A model generated the notes under the pieces. That model made no database searches, was not told the DNA's origin, and worked only from the letters and a program-made list of their open reading frames with translations. Below are positions 15,721 through 23,571 of a DNA stretch of 51,754 nucleotides, piece after piece. Numbering within the stretch: position 1 is the first letter of the stretch; each line of letters starts with the position of its first letter. The DNA lies in the IMG/VR virus record IMGVR_UViG_3300046488_000201, positions 1 through 51,754 of that record, one strand, 5' to 3'. Origin of the DNA: a virus. The position numbers and the translations under genes are program-made.

Positions 15721-16675
15721 GTCCGTACTGCTCCTGGAGTGTGCGCACAAGGCGCCGGAAACTGTGGGTGCGCCGGGCATGGCCCAGCACAGAAATGGCC
15801 GACTGGAGACGCCCGTGGCGTAACGCGCGGGTGAAGACGAAGAGGCTGCGCTTACGGAGGAACCGCTTACTCGCCCACGTGCGGTAGCCGACAAAGTTCA
15901 CGCCACGCTGGATGGGCGCAATAGTGAACCGCGAGAGTTCGAGGGCCAGCCGCTCGTGCAAGAACGCGATGCTGCGCGCGAGGAGATCTCGCCCCTGGGA
16001 GAGCGACACGCCGAAGATGACGATGTCGTCCACGTAGCGGCAGTACCACCGACAGCCCAGCGTGCGCTTCGCGAAGTGGTCGAACGTGTCCAGATAGATC
16101 AGGGCATAGACCTGGGACAGCAGGTTTCCGATGGGAATCCCAATCGGCTCCCCATAGTCTGCGAACAGCATCATGACGGCGACAAACCGCCGATCTTTTA
16201 TCTTGCGCTCGACGAGCCTCCGCAGAATGGCCCGGTCGATTCGATAGAAGAACTTGCGGATGTCCATCTTCAGCGTGTAGCTGTCGCGCGACACGGACCC
16301 GATGGCCCGCTGGGCGTAATCGGCGGCGGCGTGCGTGCCCTTCCCCTTGCGACACGCGAATGACTGATCGATGAACGTGGCGTTGAAGATCTGGTAGATG
16401 ACGCGGTAGATCGCGTGCTGCACGACCAAGTCCCCGAACGACGGCGCGAAGATTCGACGCGGCTTCGGTTCGTAGACCATGAACGTGTAGTACGGCTGCG
16501 GCCGATACGACCCGTCATGGAGCGCCGCGTGGAGTCTGTCGAGGTTGAACGCCAGCCGGCGCTCGAACTCGAAGCACGCACGCTTGCCGTGCTTGTGGCG
16601 GCTCGCGTCCTCGTAGGCCGCATAGAGGTTCTCTGCCGAGAACGCCTGTTCGAAGAGATGGCCGATGCGTTTCAT
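15656..16675 (-). CDS. DGR reverse transcriptase (339 aa)
   Basis: It copies the TR RNA into cDNA with errors at adenines. Motifs run in order: RRIFAPSFGDLVVQHAIY (73-90), SFACRKGKGTHAA (105-117), LKMDIRKFFYRID (136-148), PIGNLLSQ (181-188), YVDD (214-217) and VNFVGYRTW. The SQ of IGNLLSQ sets DGR enzymes apart from group II intron and retron types, and no maturase or endonuclease domain is present. The length is normal for the family. The ATG at 16675 is preferred over one three codons upstream. It lies just downstream of TR and Avd in the usual DGR order. Confidence 0.95.
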   Translation of the reverse strand: MKRIGHLFEQAFSAENLYAAYEDASRHKHGKRACFEFERRLAFNLDRLHAALHDGSYRPQPYYTFMVYEPKPRRIFAPSFGDLVVQHAIYRVIYQIFNATFIDQSFACRKGKGTHAAADYAQRAIGSVSRDSYTLKMDIRKFFYRIDRAILRRLVERKIKDRRFVAVMMLFADYGEPIGIPIGNLLSQVYALIYLDTFDHFAKRTLGCRWYCRYVDDIVIFGVSLSQGRDLLARSIAFLHERLALELSRFTIAPIQRGVNFVGYRTWASKRFLRKRSLFVFTRALRHGRLQSAISVLGHARRTHSFRRLVRTLQEQYGHDPRVPEIYRCSAVGGTAAAC

Positions 16676-16811
16676 AATGCCCACCCCGTGACGGTCGAGA
16701 CGTGTGGTCCTACTAGAAACAGGGGTGGCCTGCCGATTTCGCAGCCTTGCGGCTGCCGGAAAGCGCCTCCCTTTGCTCCACCCTTCGCTTGCGCGATGCG
16801 AGGCGAAACAG

Positions 16812-16927
16812 AGTCAGCGCGGAACCCGACATTGTTGTTGGAGTTCGCTCGGTCGTTGTTGCAATTGAGCGTCCAGACTCCCGCATTCGAACTGTTGTTC
16901 CAGTTACCGCCGGAAATCGGACACATG
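16812..16927 (-). repeat. DGR template repeat (TR)
   Basis: This 116-base segment matches the VR except at adenines and is rich in AAC and AAT codons (about 30 A in all). It starts at the avd stop codon and lies upstream of the reverse transcriptase, so it is transcribed with both. It shows the template character: at all 11 coding differences TR has A where VR has C, G or T. A short open frame across it (MCPISGGNWNNSSN...) exists only because the repeat is a copy of coding sequence. Confidence 0.95.
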
Positions 16928-17326
16928 TTAAGACGCCTCCCGTTGCGTGCGCTCGTGGACGATCCAGCCGCCGATCATGCGACCGAGTTCGTCGACGAGG
17001 CGGCCGATGGCCAGATACCGATGCTTCGCCTGGGCGGAGCCGGAGGCCCCCTTGCCATCCTTGAAACCGAAGTAGTCGAGTGCATGGGCGAGATTGATCA
17101 ACATCCTGAGTTGTTCGTGCCGAATGTCGAGCGCCGTCAGTGACGTCTTCTTCTGGTACCGCTTCTCGCACTCGACGATCAGTCCGTACACGTCGTAGAG
17201 TGCAGTGCGAATCGCCTGACAGAGCGCGTACTTCTCGTGCTTCGGGAAGTGGTTGAGATACACATTCAGCAGCTTCGCCGTCTCGACGAACTTCCGATTC
17301 AGCTCCGCCGCCGAATGCACCCCCAT
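16928..17326 (-). CDS. avd: Avd-like accessory protein of the DGR (132 aa)
   Basis: The protein is almost entirely helical and basic (ELNRKFVETAKLLNVYLNHF, then KYALCQAIRTALYDVYGLIV, then LDIRHEQLRMLINLAHALDY, then YLAIGRLVDELGRMIGGW). These are four helices, as in the pentameric four-helix-bundle Avd family, which binds the reverse transcriptase and template RNA. Its stop codon touches the TR. Size and gene order (VR protein, avd, TR, RT) match classical DGRs of the Bordetella phage type. Confidence 0.9.
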   Translation of the reverse strand: MGVHSAAELNRKFVETAKLLNVYLNHFPKHEKYALCQAIRTALYDVYGLIVECEKRYQKKTSLTALDIRHEQLRMLINLAHALDYFGFKDGKGASGSAQAKHRYLAIGRLVDELGRMIGGWIVHERTQREAS

Positions 17327-17341
17327 ACTCCAGTCTTCCTT

Positions 17342-17363
17342 GGGCGGCGCTACCGCACCGCCC
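17342..17363. repeat. Hairpin/cruciform just past VR
   Basis: GGGCGGCGC and GCACCGCCC form a 9-bp stem (one mismatch) around the 4-base loop TACC (GGTA on the coding strand). It starts 20 bases after the end of VR and 9 after the gene's stop. Several DGRs have an 8-10 bp stem with a 4-base loop here that raises retrohoming efficiency. Confidence 0.65.
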
Positions 17364-17371
17364 TCACATCC

Positions 17372-18700
17372 TCACAAGAACAAGGCAGCGCGGAACCCGA
17401 CAGTGTTGGTGGAGGCCGCCCGGGCGTTGTTGCAATAGAGCGTCCAGACTCCCGCAGTCGAACTGGTGTTCCAGGTACCGCCGGAAATCGGACACATGCT
17501 GGCCGGACGATAGTCGTACAAGATGTCGTTGCCGAAGGCGTTGGTTCCGCCGACGCCGCCTACGAGCGGAATGCCGAGGCCGGTCGCTTGCCACGGCAGG
17601 CCACTCACGGCCTCGGACAGCACCTGCGCGGCGTTGCCGAACGTCTTCCCGGACGAACTGGCGGTCAGCGCGCCATACGTCGCGCCGAGTTCGTCGTAGA
17701 GCGCCGCGATTCCCGCCGCGCCCCAAAGGTCAGTCGCCAGCGCCGTGCCGCTCGTGACGTCCTTCATTCGCACCGAGGTCTTCAGCGCGTAGTATTTCGC
17801 GCCTCCATCGTCCGTGGCGAGGCCGGGCGAGATCTCCCACATTGTGCCGTTCAGATCGACGACGCCTGAGTTCTGGCCGTTGTGCGCGGTCCGCGCGAAG
17901 AGATTGGCGCTGCCCGTCTTCGCGCAGTTTGAATAGCCGTCGCTCACGAAGGTGAGCGTGGCATCCTGCGCATCCCCGAGGGCGTTGTTGTTGCAGCCCT
18001 TGGGGAAGTTGTTCGTCGCGTGGTACCACGCGCACCAGGTCGTAGACGACGACGCCTGCGCGTGCGCCAGCGCCAGCAGCGCCAGCGCGCCGCGAATGTG
18101 CTGCGGGCAGCAGAAGAAGGCCGCGCCGCGCGTCTTGGCGGCGACGATTGCGCCGTGGTAGGCGTTGGTCGGCGCGCCAGTCAATCCCGCGAACGGATTG
18201 CGGTCGGCGGCAGACGACAGCGGGTTGCCCAGCTTGAGACTGGAGGCTACGCCGCCATTGTTGCTGCACAGGTACTTGTCCACGAACACGCCCGGCTGCA
18301 CGCCGCCATCGTAGAAGGCGCGATGCAGCGCGTAGCCAGCGGCGTTTGCTGTCGCGACGTCGGCGTATTCCGAGAACGGCTTGATGGCGACGGCGTTGAC
18401 GGCCAGGCCGTTCGCCCCGGTCCCGTACTTGTAGTAGAACGCCGGCATCCACACCATGACCGAGCCGTCGGCGCACTGGTAGTTGCCGTAGTTGTCCGAC
18501 GCGGAATCGGTCGTGCCGAACATCGCGCCCATGCCGGCGGGCAACGGGCCAGGGCAGATGCCCACGCCAAATCCCATCTGGCCGGGGATGCCGATCTGAT
18601 TGACGTTGGACGCGGCGCCTTGGCCGATGGTCAGACCGTAAGGAAAGTTCGCCGGGCGCTGGCCGGGTCCCTCGAAGTGGTCGAAAATGGCTTTACTCAT
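17372..18700 (-). CDS. Variable protein, target of the DGR, C-type-lectin-like fold (442 aa)
   Basis: The C-terminal 200 residues have the formylglycine-enzyme/C-type-lectin pattern used by DGR targets. Evidence is DLNGTMWEISPG (around 290) and a final strand-rich part with GGTWNTSSTAG, WTLYCNN and VGFRAALFL, where variable residues sit among fixed W, G and C. The first 200 residues are beta-rich with two Cys-rich loops and probably attach it to the virion. It is encoded between the tail tube and the tape measure and so is probably a receptor-binding tip protein. It has no signal peptide. Confidence 0.93.
   Translation of the reverse strand: MSKAIFDHFEGPGQRPANFPYGLTIGQGAASNVNQIGIPGQMGFGVGICPGPLPAGMGAMFGTTDSASDNYGNYQCADGSVMVWMPAFYYKYGTGANGLAVNAVAIKPFSEYADVATANAAGYALHRAFYDGGVQPGVFVDKYLCSNNGGVASSLKLGNPLSSAADRNPFAGLTGAPTNAYHGAIVAAKTRGAAFFCCPQHIRGALALLALAHAQASSSTTWCAWYHATNNFPKGCNNNALGDAQDATLTFVSDGYSNCAKTGSANLFARTAHNGQNSGVVDLNGTMWEISPGLATDDGGAKYYALKTSVRMKDVTSGTALATDLWGAAGIAALYDELGATYGALTASSSGKTFGNAAQVLSEAVSGLPWQATGLGIPLVGGVGGTNAFGNDILYDYRPASMCPISGGTWNTSSTAGVWTLYCNNARAASTNTVGFRAALFL
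17383..17498 (-). repeat. DGR variable repeat (VR)
   Basis: The last third of a hundred codons of the gene at 17372-18700 lies in this segment, which equals TR outside A positions. Nine amino acids differ from TR (six N and two D changed to T or A, one N to Y) and one CGA is CGG. The non-varying 3' part (GTCGGGTTCCGCGCT) is the likely initiation-of-homing site. VR and TR diverge two bases past it. Confidence 0.95.
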
Positions 18701-18724
18701 GGTGTCCTCAATGCGCTCGACGCG

Positions 18725-18916
18725 CTATCCAAGTCCGACGAAACAGGCGTTGCCTTCGCCCTTGACGGTCACATCAGGGCCGACCTCGAAGGGGCCGATC
18801 ATTACGACGTTGTACCCGTCCGGGATCGTCACGTCGTGGTCGATGCGATTGACGAGGGCGACTTGCCCGCCGAAGAGCGCCAAGGCGCCGGTGCCGCAAA
18901 TGTGTACTGGTTCCAT
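18725..18916 (-). CDS. Small beta-rich hypothetical protein (63 aa)
   Basis: It is a short beta-strand protein (GQVALVNRIDHDVTIPDGYN, ending ACFVGLG) with a good AGGAG site 7 bases before the ATG. It overlaps no gene and lies between the fibre-like protein and the variable protein, so it may be a small tail or adhesion accessory. No family is recognised. Confidence 0.6.
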   Translation of the reverse strand: MEPVHICGTGALALFGGQVALVNRIDHDVTIPDGYNVVMIGPFEVGPDVTVKGEGNACFVGLG

Positions 18917-18925
18917 CAGGCGCTC

Positions 18926-19540
18926 CTACATCACGACGATCTTGCCGGTGGCGTCCACGCCGATGGCGCGAATGCCGGTGCCCGTGAGCGTGGGCAGTGT
19001 GATGGTGCCGCCGACGACCGCATCGCGGGCAAGGTGGAAGTCGCGAAACCGGCCCGATGCGACACCGCCGAGATCGCTAGTGGCGTCGGTCTTGGCGAGG
19101 AGGTCCCCCACGACACCGCCTGAGAGTTGGAGGTCGGTGGAGTAGATGCGGCCGAGGATTTTGAGTGCGTGGCCGCCCGTCAGGTCCGTCGTGCCGATCC
19201 CGACCGCCCCACCGAAGGTCGTCCCGAGGCCATCGGCGTCGATCGACACCTTGTCGCCGGCCGTCACGCCGATCAGTTTCTTCGTGACGCCAGCCGAGGT
19301 CTTGCCCGACAGGGAGATCGCGTTGGCGAGGAGTTGGTCGGCGCTGAGGGTCACCGCCCCGGTCACCGGATCAATCGTCACGTTCGGGGCACAGACCCAA
19401 CGCTTCGTCGTCGTCGACCAGGTCGGCACCTGCCCGGCGGCGCAGAAGGCCGGCAGCCGCCCGGGGACGGTCGTTACCTGGGCCGCGGCCGGCACCGCGA
19501 GCGCGAGGAGGGCGAGTAAGATCAGCAGTCGTCGCGTCAT
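18926..19540 (-). CDS. Exported fibre-like protein (204 aa)
   Basis: The N-terminus MTRRLLILLALLALAVPAAAQ is a Sec signal peptide with an AAA-Q cut site. The mature part has fibre-like features: WSTTTKRWVCAP, then NVTIDPVTGAVTLSADQLL, and a C-terminal beta part (IGTTDLTGGHALKILGRIYS). Its pattern, signal plus short strands, repeats that of the large fibre gene at 5482-7401, as if the two were assembled the same way. Placed next to the DGR target, it may form part of the adhesion tip. Confidence 0.7.
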   Translation of the reverse strand: MTRRLLILLALLALAVPAAAQVTTVPGRLPAFCAAGQVPTWSTTTKRWVCAPNVTIDPVTGAVTLSADQLLANAISLSGKTSAGVTKKLIGVTAGDKVSIDADGLGTTFGGAVGIGTTDLTGGHALKILGRIYSTDLQLSGGVVGDLLAKTDATSDLGGVASGRFRDFHLARDAVVGGTITLPTLTGTGIRAIGVDATGKIVVM

Positions 19541-19917
19541 GGCCGTCCTCCTACGAGCAGCGTCACGACACCCGCATTCGCCGCGCCCGCGTGCGCAATC
19601 GTCGGCCGAAGCAACCCGCCCGCATACGGCACCGGCGGATCAAGCAGCACCAGTTCACCGAGCGTCGCCGAGCGGTCCAGACCCTGGCCCGCGAGCAGGT
19701 CAACGCCGTCCTCATCGAGGATCGTCAGGTCGTAGAGCGCATCCGGCGCCGAGGCGGCCCCGCCTGGCATGGTCTTGAGCGATCGCAGATACCCGGCGCG
19801 GACCTCGACCTCGTTTCCGCTGACGGCGCCGGCGCCGTCGGAGAGCCAGGCCATCGCATACTCGACGAGCTGCGAGCCCAACAGGCGGTCGGTCGTCACG
19901 AGTGTTCCAGCCGGCAT
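19537..19917 (-). CDS. Virion-associated hypothetical, copy 1 of a duplicated pair (126 aa)
   Basis: It shares VEYAMAWLSDGAGAVSGNEV, LRSLKTMPG, DEDGVDLLAG and LLDPPVPYAGG with the next gene upstream. The start at 19917 puts MPAGTL in line with MRKGTL of the copy. It is soluble and beta-rich. Its stop overlaps the start of the fibre-like gene, so it belongs to the tail operon. The function is unknown. Confidence 0.7.
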   Translation of the reverse strand: MPAGTLVTTDRLLGSQLVEYAMAWLSDGAGAVSGNEVEVRAGYLRSLKTMPGGAASAPDALYDLTILDEDGVDLLAGQGLDRSATLGELVLLDPPVPYAGGLLRPTIAHAGAANAGVVTLLVGGRP

Positions 19918-19931
19918 AGGGTCCTCGTCGG

Positions 19932-20309
19932 TCAGTCGACGATGAGCGTGAGCCGTCCCGCGTTGGCAGCGCCCGCGCCGGCGATGACCGGTTGCAGGCG
20001 GCGGCCAACCCACGGGATCGGCGGATCGAAGATGAGGAGTTCGGGCGTCACGTTCGACCGGGCGACGCCCATCCCGCTCAGCAGGTCAACGCCGTCCTGA
20101 TCGAGCAGCTGCACGCTGTAGGCGTTGGTCGGTTGCAGGTCGCCGGTGCCGGGCACGACCTTGAGCGAGCGGAGTGCGCCGCCCTGCACCGCGATCGAAT
20201 GACCCGACACGGCCCCGGACCCATCGGACGTCCAGGCCATCACGTATTCGGCCATGCGGAGACCCCATGCCCGACGCGCGATGGTGGCGAGTAGCGTTCC
20301 CTTGCGCAT
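19932..20309 (-). CDS. Virion-associated hypothetical, copy 2 of a duplicated pair (125 aa)
   Basis: This is the tandem paralogue of the gene just downstream: AEYVMAWTSDGSGAVSGHSI, LRSLKVVPG, LDQDGVDLLSG, FDPPIPWVGR, AGAANAGRLTL. By eye the two share close to half of their residues. The M1 start is kept because it aligns with the copy. Duplication beside the DGR target suggests two similar subunits of the tail tip or a shared fold. No function is known. Confidence 0.7.
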   Translation of the reverse strand: MRKGTLLATIARRAWGLRMAEYVMAWTSDGSGAVSGHSIAVQGGALRSLKVVPGTGDLQPTNAYSVQLLDQDGVDLLSGMGVARSNVTPELLIFDPPIPWVGRRLQPVIAGAGAANAGRLTLIVD

Positions 20310-20333
20310 GGAGGCCCTTCACTTTCGGGCCCA

Positions 20334-20362
20334 CCGCGCGGCCTGTATGCCAGACCGCGCGG
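20334..20362. repeat. CCGCGCGG paired palindrome hairpin
   Basis: CCGCGCGG (20334-20341) and CCGCGCGG (20355-20362) can pair as an 8-bp stem with a 13-base loop. They lie in the 91-base gap after the tail tube gene, where transcription could be attenuated. No T-run follows. Confidence 0.35.
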
Positions 20363-20400
20363 CGGAACCTGACCAGACGTCTCAGAGGTGCGTCAGGGAC

Positions 20401-21006
20401 CTAACTGGCGGCCTCTTCGGTCTGGACCACCAGGCGGCCGAACCGCTCGCTGTCGTCCTCGGCATCCGGGTCGACGAGTGCCGTCCATTCGAGCGCGAGC
20501 GCCGCGGGCGTGTCCTTCTTGAACACCGGCTCCGGGTTCCCGGTCTGCGCCGCCAACGGCACCTCGTACTGCGACGCGCCGTTCTCCATGTAGGCGGACG
20601 GCCCGCGCACGAGCAGCGCATGCGTCGCGACGCCGAAGCCGCGCGAGAGGCCGATCTTCTTGACGCCGGCCACGCCGGGGGACGCGGGCGTCTCGTCGAT
20701 CAGGGCGTCGTTGAGCGCGAGACTGTAGGCCTCGAGCGTCAGGTCCGCGAGCGTCAGCGAGATCTTCAGGTCCTCGCTCGTGCGGAAGACCTTGCGCGAG
20801 CCGCAGTCGCCGAGCGCGCGGAAGAAGTTCATCGACTGCGCGTGGCTGACCTTCACGCCGTCTTCGAGGTAGTTCAGGTCGCCGCTCGACCCGACCTTCA
20901 CCCATGGCGCGGTTGGGTCCTCGTCGATGTCCGGGAAGGGCGTCCCCACCGGGGCGAGCCACGCGGTGAAGGGCGCGGCGATGATTTCGTACGGTTCACT
21001 GTTCAT
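20401..21006 (-). CDS. Major tail tube protein (201 aa)
   Basis: The gene has a lambda-V-like or phage-tail-tube place and look: N-terminal APFTAWLAPVGTPFPDID, then strand-rich blocks (LTLADLTLEAYSLALNDALI, and LLVRGPSAYMENGASQYEVP), and an acidic C-terminus. It lies downstream of a Z-like protein and upstream of tail-tip genes. Its product should polymerise around the tape measure. A gap with a hairpin follows, perhaps to tune expression. Confidence 0.75.
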   Translation of the reverse strand: MNSEPYEIIAAPFTAWLAPVGTPFPDIDEDPTAPWVKVGSSGDLNYLEDGVKVSHAQSMNFFRALGDCGSRKVFRTSEDLKISLTLADLTLEAYSLALNDALIDETPASPGVAGVKKIGLSRGFGVATHALLVRGPSAYMENGASQYEVPLAAQTGNPEPVFKKDTPAALALEWTALVDPDAEDDSERFGRLVVQTEEAAS

Positions 21007-21021
21007 GGCTGCTCCTCCGCT

Positions 21022-21681
21022 TTATGCGGTCTTGCGCATCGCGTATTGAAGTTCCGACTGCAGATTCTTCACGAGCTGCTCGCGACCTCGCGCGAGACCG
21101 ACCTGCACGTGCTTGGTGAAGACCCGCGCGATCGACGGGCCGTGGAGTTCGTAGATGGGCAGTCGGCCCGCGGTCTTCGCCCCGGCCACCGCCGCCTGGA
21201 ACCGATCGAGGGCGCTCTTGCGCTTCATGCCGCGAAACTCGGCCCCGAGCCGGCGACTGGCCCCGGCCTGCGCCGCGTTCAACCGTTCGAAGACGCCCTT
21301 GTGCCCGCTCTTCATCGTCGCGATGAAGGCCCTCGGATAACGCTGGGCGCCGCCCTTCAGCCGCGACGTGACCCCGTGGCCCTTCCCGCGCGATGGCTCC
21401 GGGCCGCGCGCGCCATAGGCGAAGAGCGGCACCGGCGTGACCGAAGCGGTCAGTTGCGCGACCAGGTGCGTCGGGTCCGCCAGGTGCGTGCCGATGCGAT
21501 CGCGCACGTCGCTGACCTTCAGGCCCGTGTCATTGGAGACCTCGCGCGTCATCACGGTGTTGGCGCTGCCGATGGCCCGGTTCAAAGCCCGGGCAAACGC
21601 GGCCGGCGCATTCTGCTGCAGTCGGTCGATGCTCTGTTCGAGCCGCTTCGTGTTGAACTTGAGCGAGATGTTCGTGGGCAT
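21022..21681 (-). CDS. Minor tail protein Z-like (219 aa)
   Basis: The start of the protein (SIDRLQQNAPAAFARALNRA) and the later HKGVFERLNAAQAGA and LPIYELHGPSIARVF are typical of the GPZ family. The last part is basic and helical. In lambda, Z acts late in tail completion. Its place between a terminator-like gene and the tail tube gene supports the call. Confidence 0.8.
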   Translation of the reverse strand: MPTNISLKFNTKRLEQSIDRLQQNAPAAFARALNRAIGSANTVMTREVSNDTGLKVSDVRDRIGTHLADPTHLVAQLTASVTPVPLFAYGARGPEPSRGKGHGVTSRLKGGAQRYPRAFIATMKSGHKGVFERLNAAQAGASRRLGAEFRGMKRKSALDRFQAAVAGAKTAGRLPIYELHGPSIARVFTKHVQVGLARGREQLVKNLQSELQYAMRKTA

Positions 21682-22131
21682 CTACGGCGTGCCCCACAAC
21701 TCGGCATATGAACAGAAATAGGCGACCGCCGCGCCGACGACCGTGCTGCCCTGCTCCCGCGGGAGGGTCCGGGTCGTCCCGCGTTCGAGTTCTGATTTCA
21801 GGAGGCCCCCTAACGTTCGGTCCTCCAATTCGATCGCTTGCTTGACATCCCCGATCGCGGCCTCGACCGTCTTCCAGGATTCCGCAAGGTCGGCGTTCGC
21901 CACGATCGCGATGTGCACCGGCAACCGGATGAGCAGTTGCGCCCCCTGATACTTCGACGTGTCGTCGCCCACGAGCAGCGCCAGGACGACGGCCGGATCA
22001 TCTGGGCCGAGGTTCGGCACCTCGCCCAGCAGCACGGTCTGGCCCGCATCGGTGGCAAATCCCATGGCCACTTGGATCGCGCCCAGCCGCGTGCTGAGCG
22101 CGTCGAGAATGGCCTGGCGGCGAGTGGACAT
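21682..22131 (-). CDS. Tail terminator-like protein (149 aa)
   Basis: MSTRRQAILDALSTRLGAIQ is typical of phage gpU/terminator-type proteins, which begin with a helix of this kind. A beta core follows (QLLIRLPVHIAIVANADL) with a late Tyr/Trp end (AAVAYFCSYAELWGTP). The start shares a base with the stop of the connector gene. Position and size (about 150 aa) match U-like terminators, but the similarity is only structural. Confidence 0.65.
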   Translation of the reverse strand: MSTRRQAILDALSTRLGAIQVAMGFATDAGQTVLLGEVPNLGPDDPAVVLALLVGDDTSKYQGAQLLIRLPVHIAIVANADLAESWKTVEAAIGDVKQAIELEDRTLGGLLKSELERGTTRTLPREQGSTVVGAAVAYFCSYAELWGTP

Positions 22132-22481
22132 CAGGACTCCGGTTCGGGGGCTGGCACGACGACGACGCGCACGTGGTCGACTTCGATCCGCTCCGTCCCA
22201 TCCACCTGCCAGCGCTGCGGTTCCGCGCCGGCCCGCTCCGGGGCCATGACGATGGTGCCTCGGGGCACCGTCGGCACCGCGTCGCGCGAGAGCACCAGAG
22301 TTCGCCTCGGCTCCTTGCGGCGCAGTTCCAATCCGGACGGGGGCTCGTCGGTCACCGGCGAGACCCACACCCCGATTGTGTCAATGGGGTCGTCATCCGG
22401 GGCCGGCCGTATCACGACGGCCGGCACCCCGAACGCGTCCAGAATCGGATCCATCGGGATCCGCACATCAGCCACGGCCAC
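22131..22481 (-). CDS. Head-tail connector, FII-like (116 aa)
   Basis: It follows the capsid gene directly (6 bases) and is the size of lambda gpFII-class adaptors. MAVADVRIPMDPILDAFGVP leads to a beta-rich body (TIGVWVSPVTDEPP, then GTIVMAPERAGAEPQRWQVD). Such proteins bind the portal after packaging and hold the tail. The assignment rests on order and shape. Confidence 0.6.
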   Translation of the reverse strand: MAVADVRIPMDPILDAFGVPAVVIRPAPDDDPIDTIGVWVSPVTDEPPSGLELRRKEPRRTLVLSRDAVPTVPRGTIVMAPERAGAEPQRWQVDGTERIEVDHVRVVVVPAPEPES

Positions 22482-22487
22482 CTCGCC

Positions 22488-23501
22488 TTACGACCCGGAG
22501 ATCGTGACGCGGATGACGGCGCGCGGGCGCGTGCACATCGCCAGCGGGTTCGACTGCGAGTGCAGCTTCGCCCACCGGTTGAGTTCGGCGTCGAGCGCAA
22601 TCTTCGCGTAGACCGGCAGGCCGACCGTGTTCACGGTTTCCATGAAATCGGCCGGCGCGAAGTACGTCGCGAAGATCGACGTGCCGATCGGCACCACGAA
22701 GGCCTCGTCCGTCGGGAAGAAGTCGACACTGCCGCCGACCCCGGGCACCTTGCCGCGGTAGTTCTCCCAGGTGATGCCGCCGTACTCGAACCCGCTGCGC
22801 TGGTCCGTCCGCAGGAGCGCCGACTCCTGGAACTTCAGGGATTCGACCACGTTCGGGTGCGAGATGAACGCGTCGAAGAACTCGTCCCCGCAGAACGCCC
22901 GGTAGCCGCTGACCGGCTCGGCGCCGAGTTCGGACTCGCTCTTGCGCTGGATGGCGACCGCCGCGCCGCGGATGTCGGCCTTTTCGTCCGTCAGGTCGAT
23001 CCCGTGGGTCTGCTGCTCGATGCCGAACTCGTCGAACAGGTTGTAGATCGGCGTGGCACCGTCGGCGTCGAGGATCTTCCCCTGGATGGCGCCCACGCGA
23101 TGGAACTCGAGGGTCACCTCGTGCATCGCCCGGAGGTCGGTCAACCGCTCGCTGACGATGTCCTTGACGGCCTGTTCCGCGTTCTCCGACCCGAACGCGC
23201 GGACGTTTTGGACCTCGTCGGCCATGATGGTCGACTCGCGCTCCAGGTGCGGGACGACGAAGCTGCGCGCCGTTCGGCGTTCTGCGCCGATCGTGCTCGC
23301 CGGGCCGCCGCGCGGGCTGACCGGGATGAGCGAGAGGCGGCCATTCTTCGATTCGACGACCGCGACGGTCGTCGTCATTCCGCGTTCGCGGAACAGGCCG
23401 AGCGAGCCGATCCGTCCCGGCTTGTAGGGCCGCTTCAGAATCGCGTCGGTCAGCGAGACCACCGAAAACGCGTCGGAGCGAAAGACATCGAGCATGGGCA
23501 T
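22488..23501 (-). CDS. Major capsid protein, lambda gpE type (337 aa)
   Basis: The sequence shows the gpE family traits: LDVFRSDAFSVVSLTDAILK at the N-terminus, RERGMTTTVAVVESKNG, IPVSPRGGPAS around 60, RSFVVPHLERESTIMADEVQ around 80, and the late WENYRGKVPGVGGSVDFFPTD and AKLHSQSNPLAMCTRPRA. The length is near the family's 340. It lies after the decoration gene, as in lambda D-E. It forms the HK97-fold shell. Confidence 0.93.
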   Translation of the reverse strand: MPMLDVFRSDAFSVVSLTDAILKRPYKPGRIGSLGLFRERGMTTTVAVVESKNGRLSLIPVSPRGGPASTIGAERRTARSFVVPHLERESTIMADEVQNVRAFGSENAEQAVKDIVSERLTDLRAMHEVTLEFHRVGAIQGKILDADGATPIYNLFDEFGIEQQTHGIDLTDEKADIRGAAVAIQRKSESELGAEPVSGYRAFCGDEFFDAFISHPNVVESLKFQESALLRTDQRSGFEYGGITWENYRGKVPGVGGSVDFFPTDEAFVVPIGTSIFATYFAPADFMETVNTVGLPVYAKIALDAELNRWAKLHSQSNPLAMCTRPRAVIRVTISGS

Positions 23502-23571
23502 GTGCGTAATCTCCTCAGTGCTGAATGGTCAGGCAGACGCGGCTAGACCCCGTCCTCGCCTCGGCGCGACT

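Noticed and set aside
16675-16926. Open frame of 84 codons starting MCPISGGNWNN across TR
   Set aside because: It is a copy of the coding end of the variable protein; frame and composition are explained by TR, and it has no ribosome site of its own. Not listed as a gene.
20334-20362. A strong rho-independent terminator after the tail tube gene
   Set aside because: Pairing exists, but there is no T-run on the transcribed strand; kept only as a hairpin.
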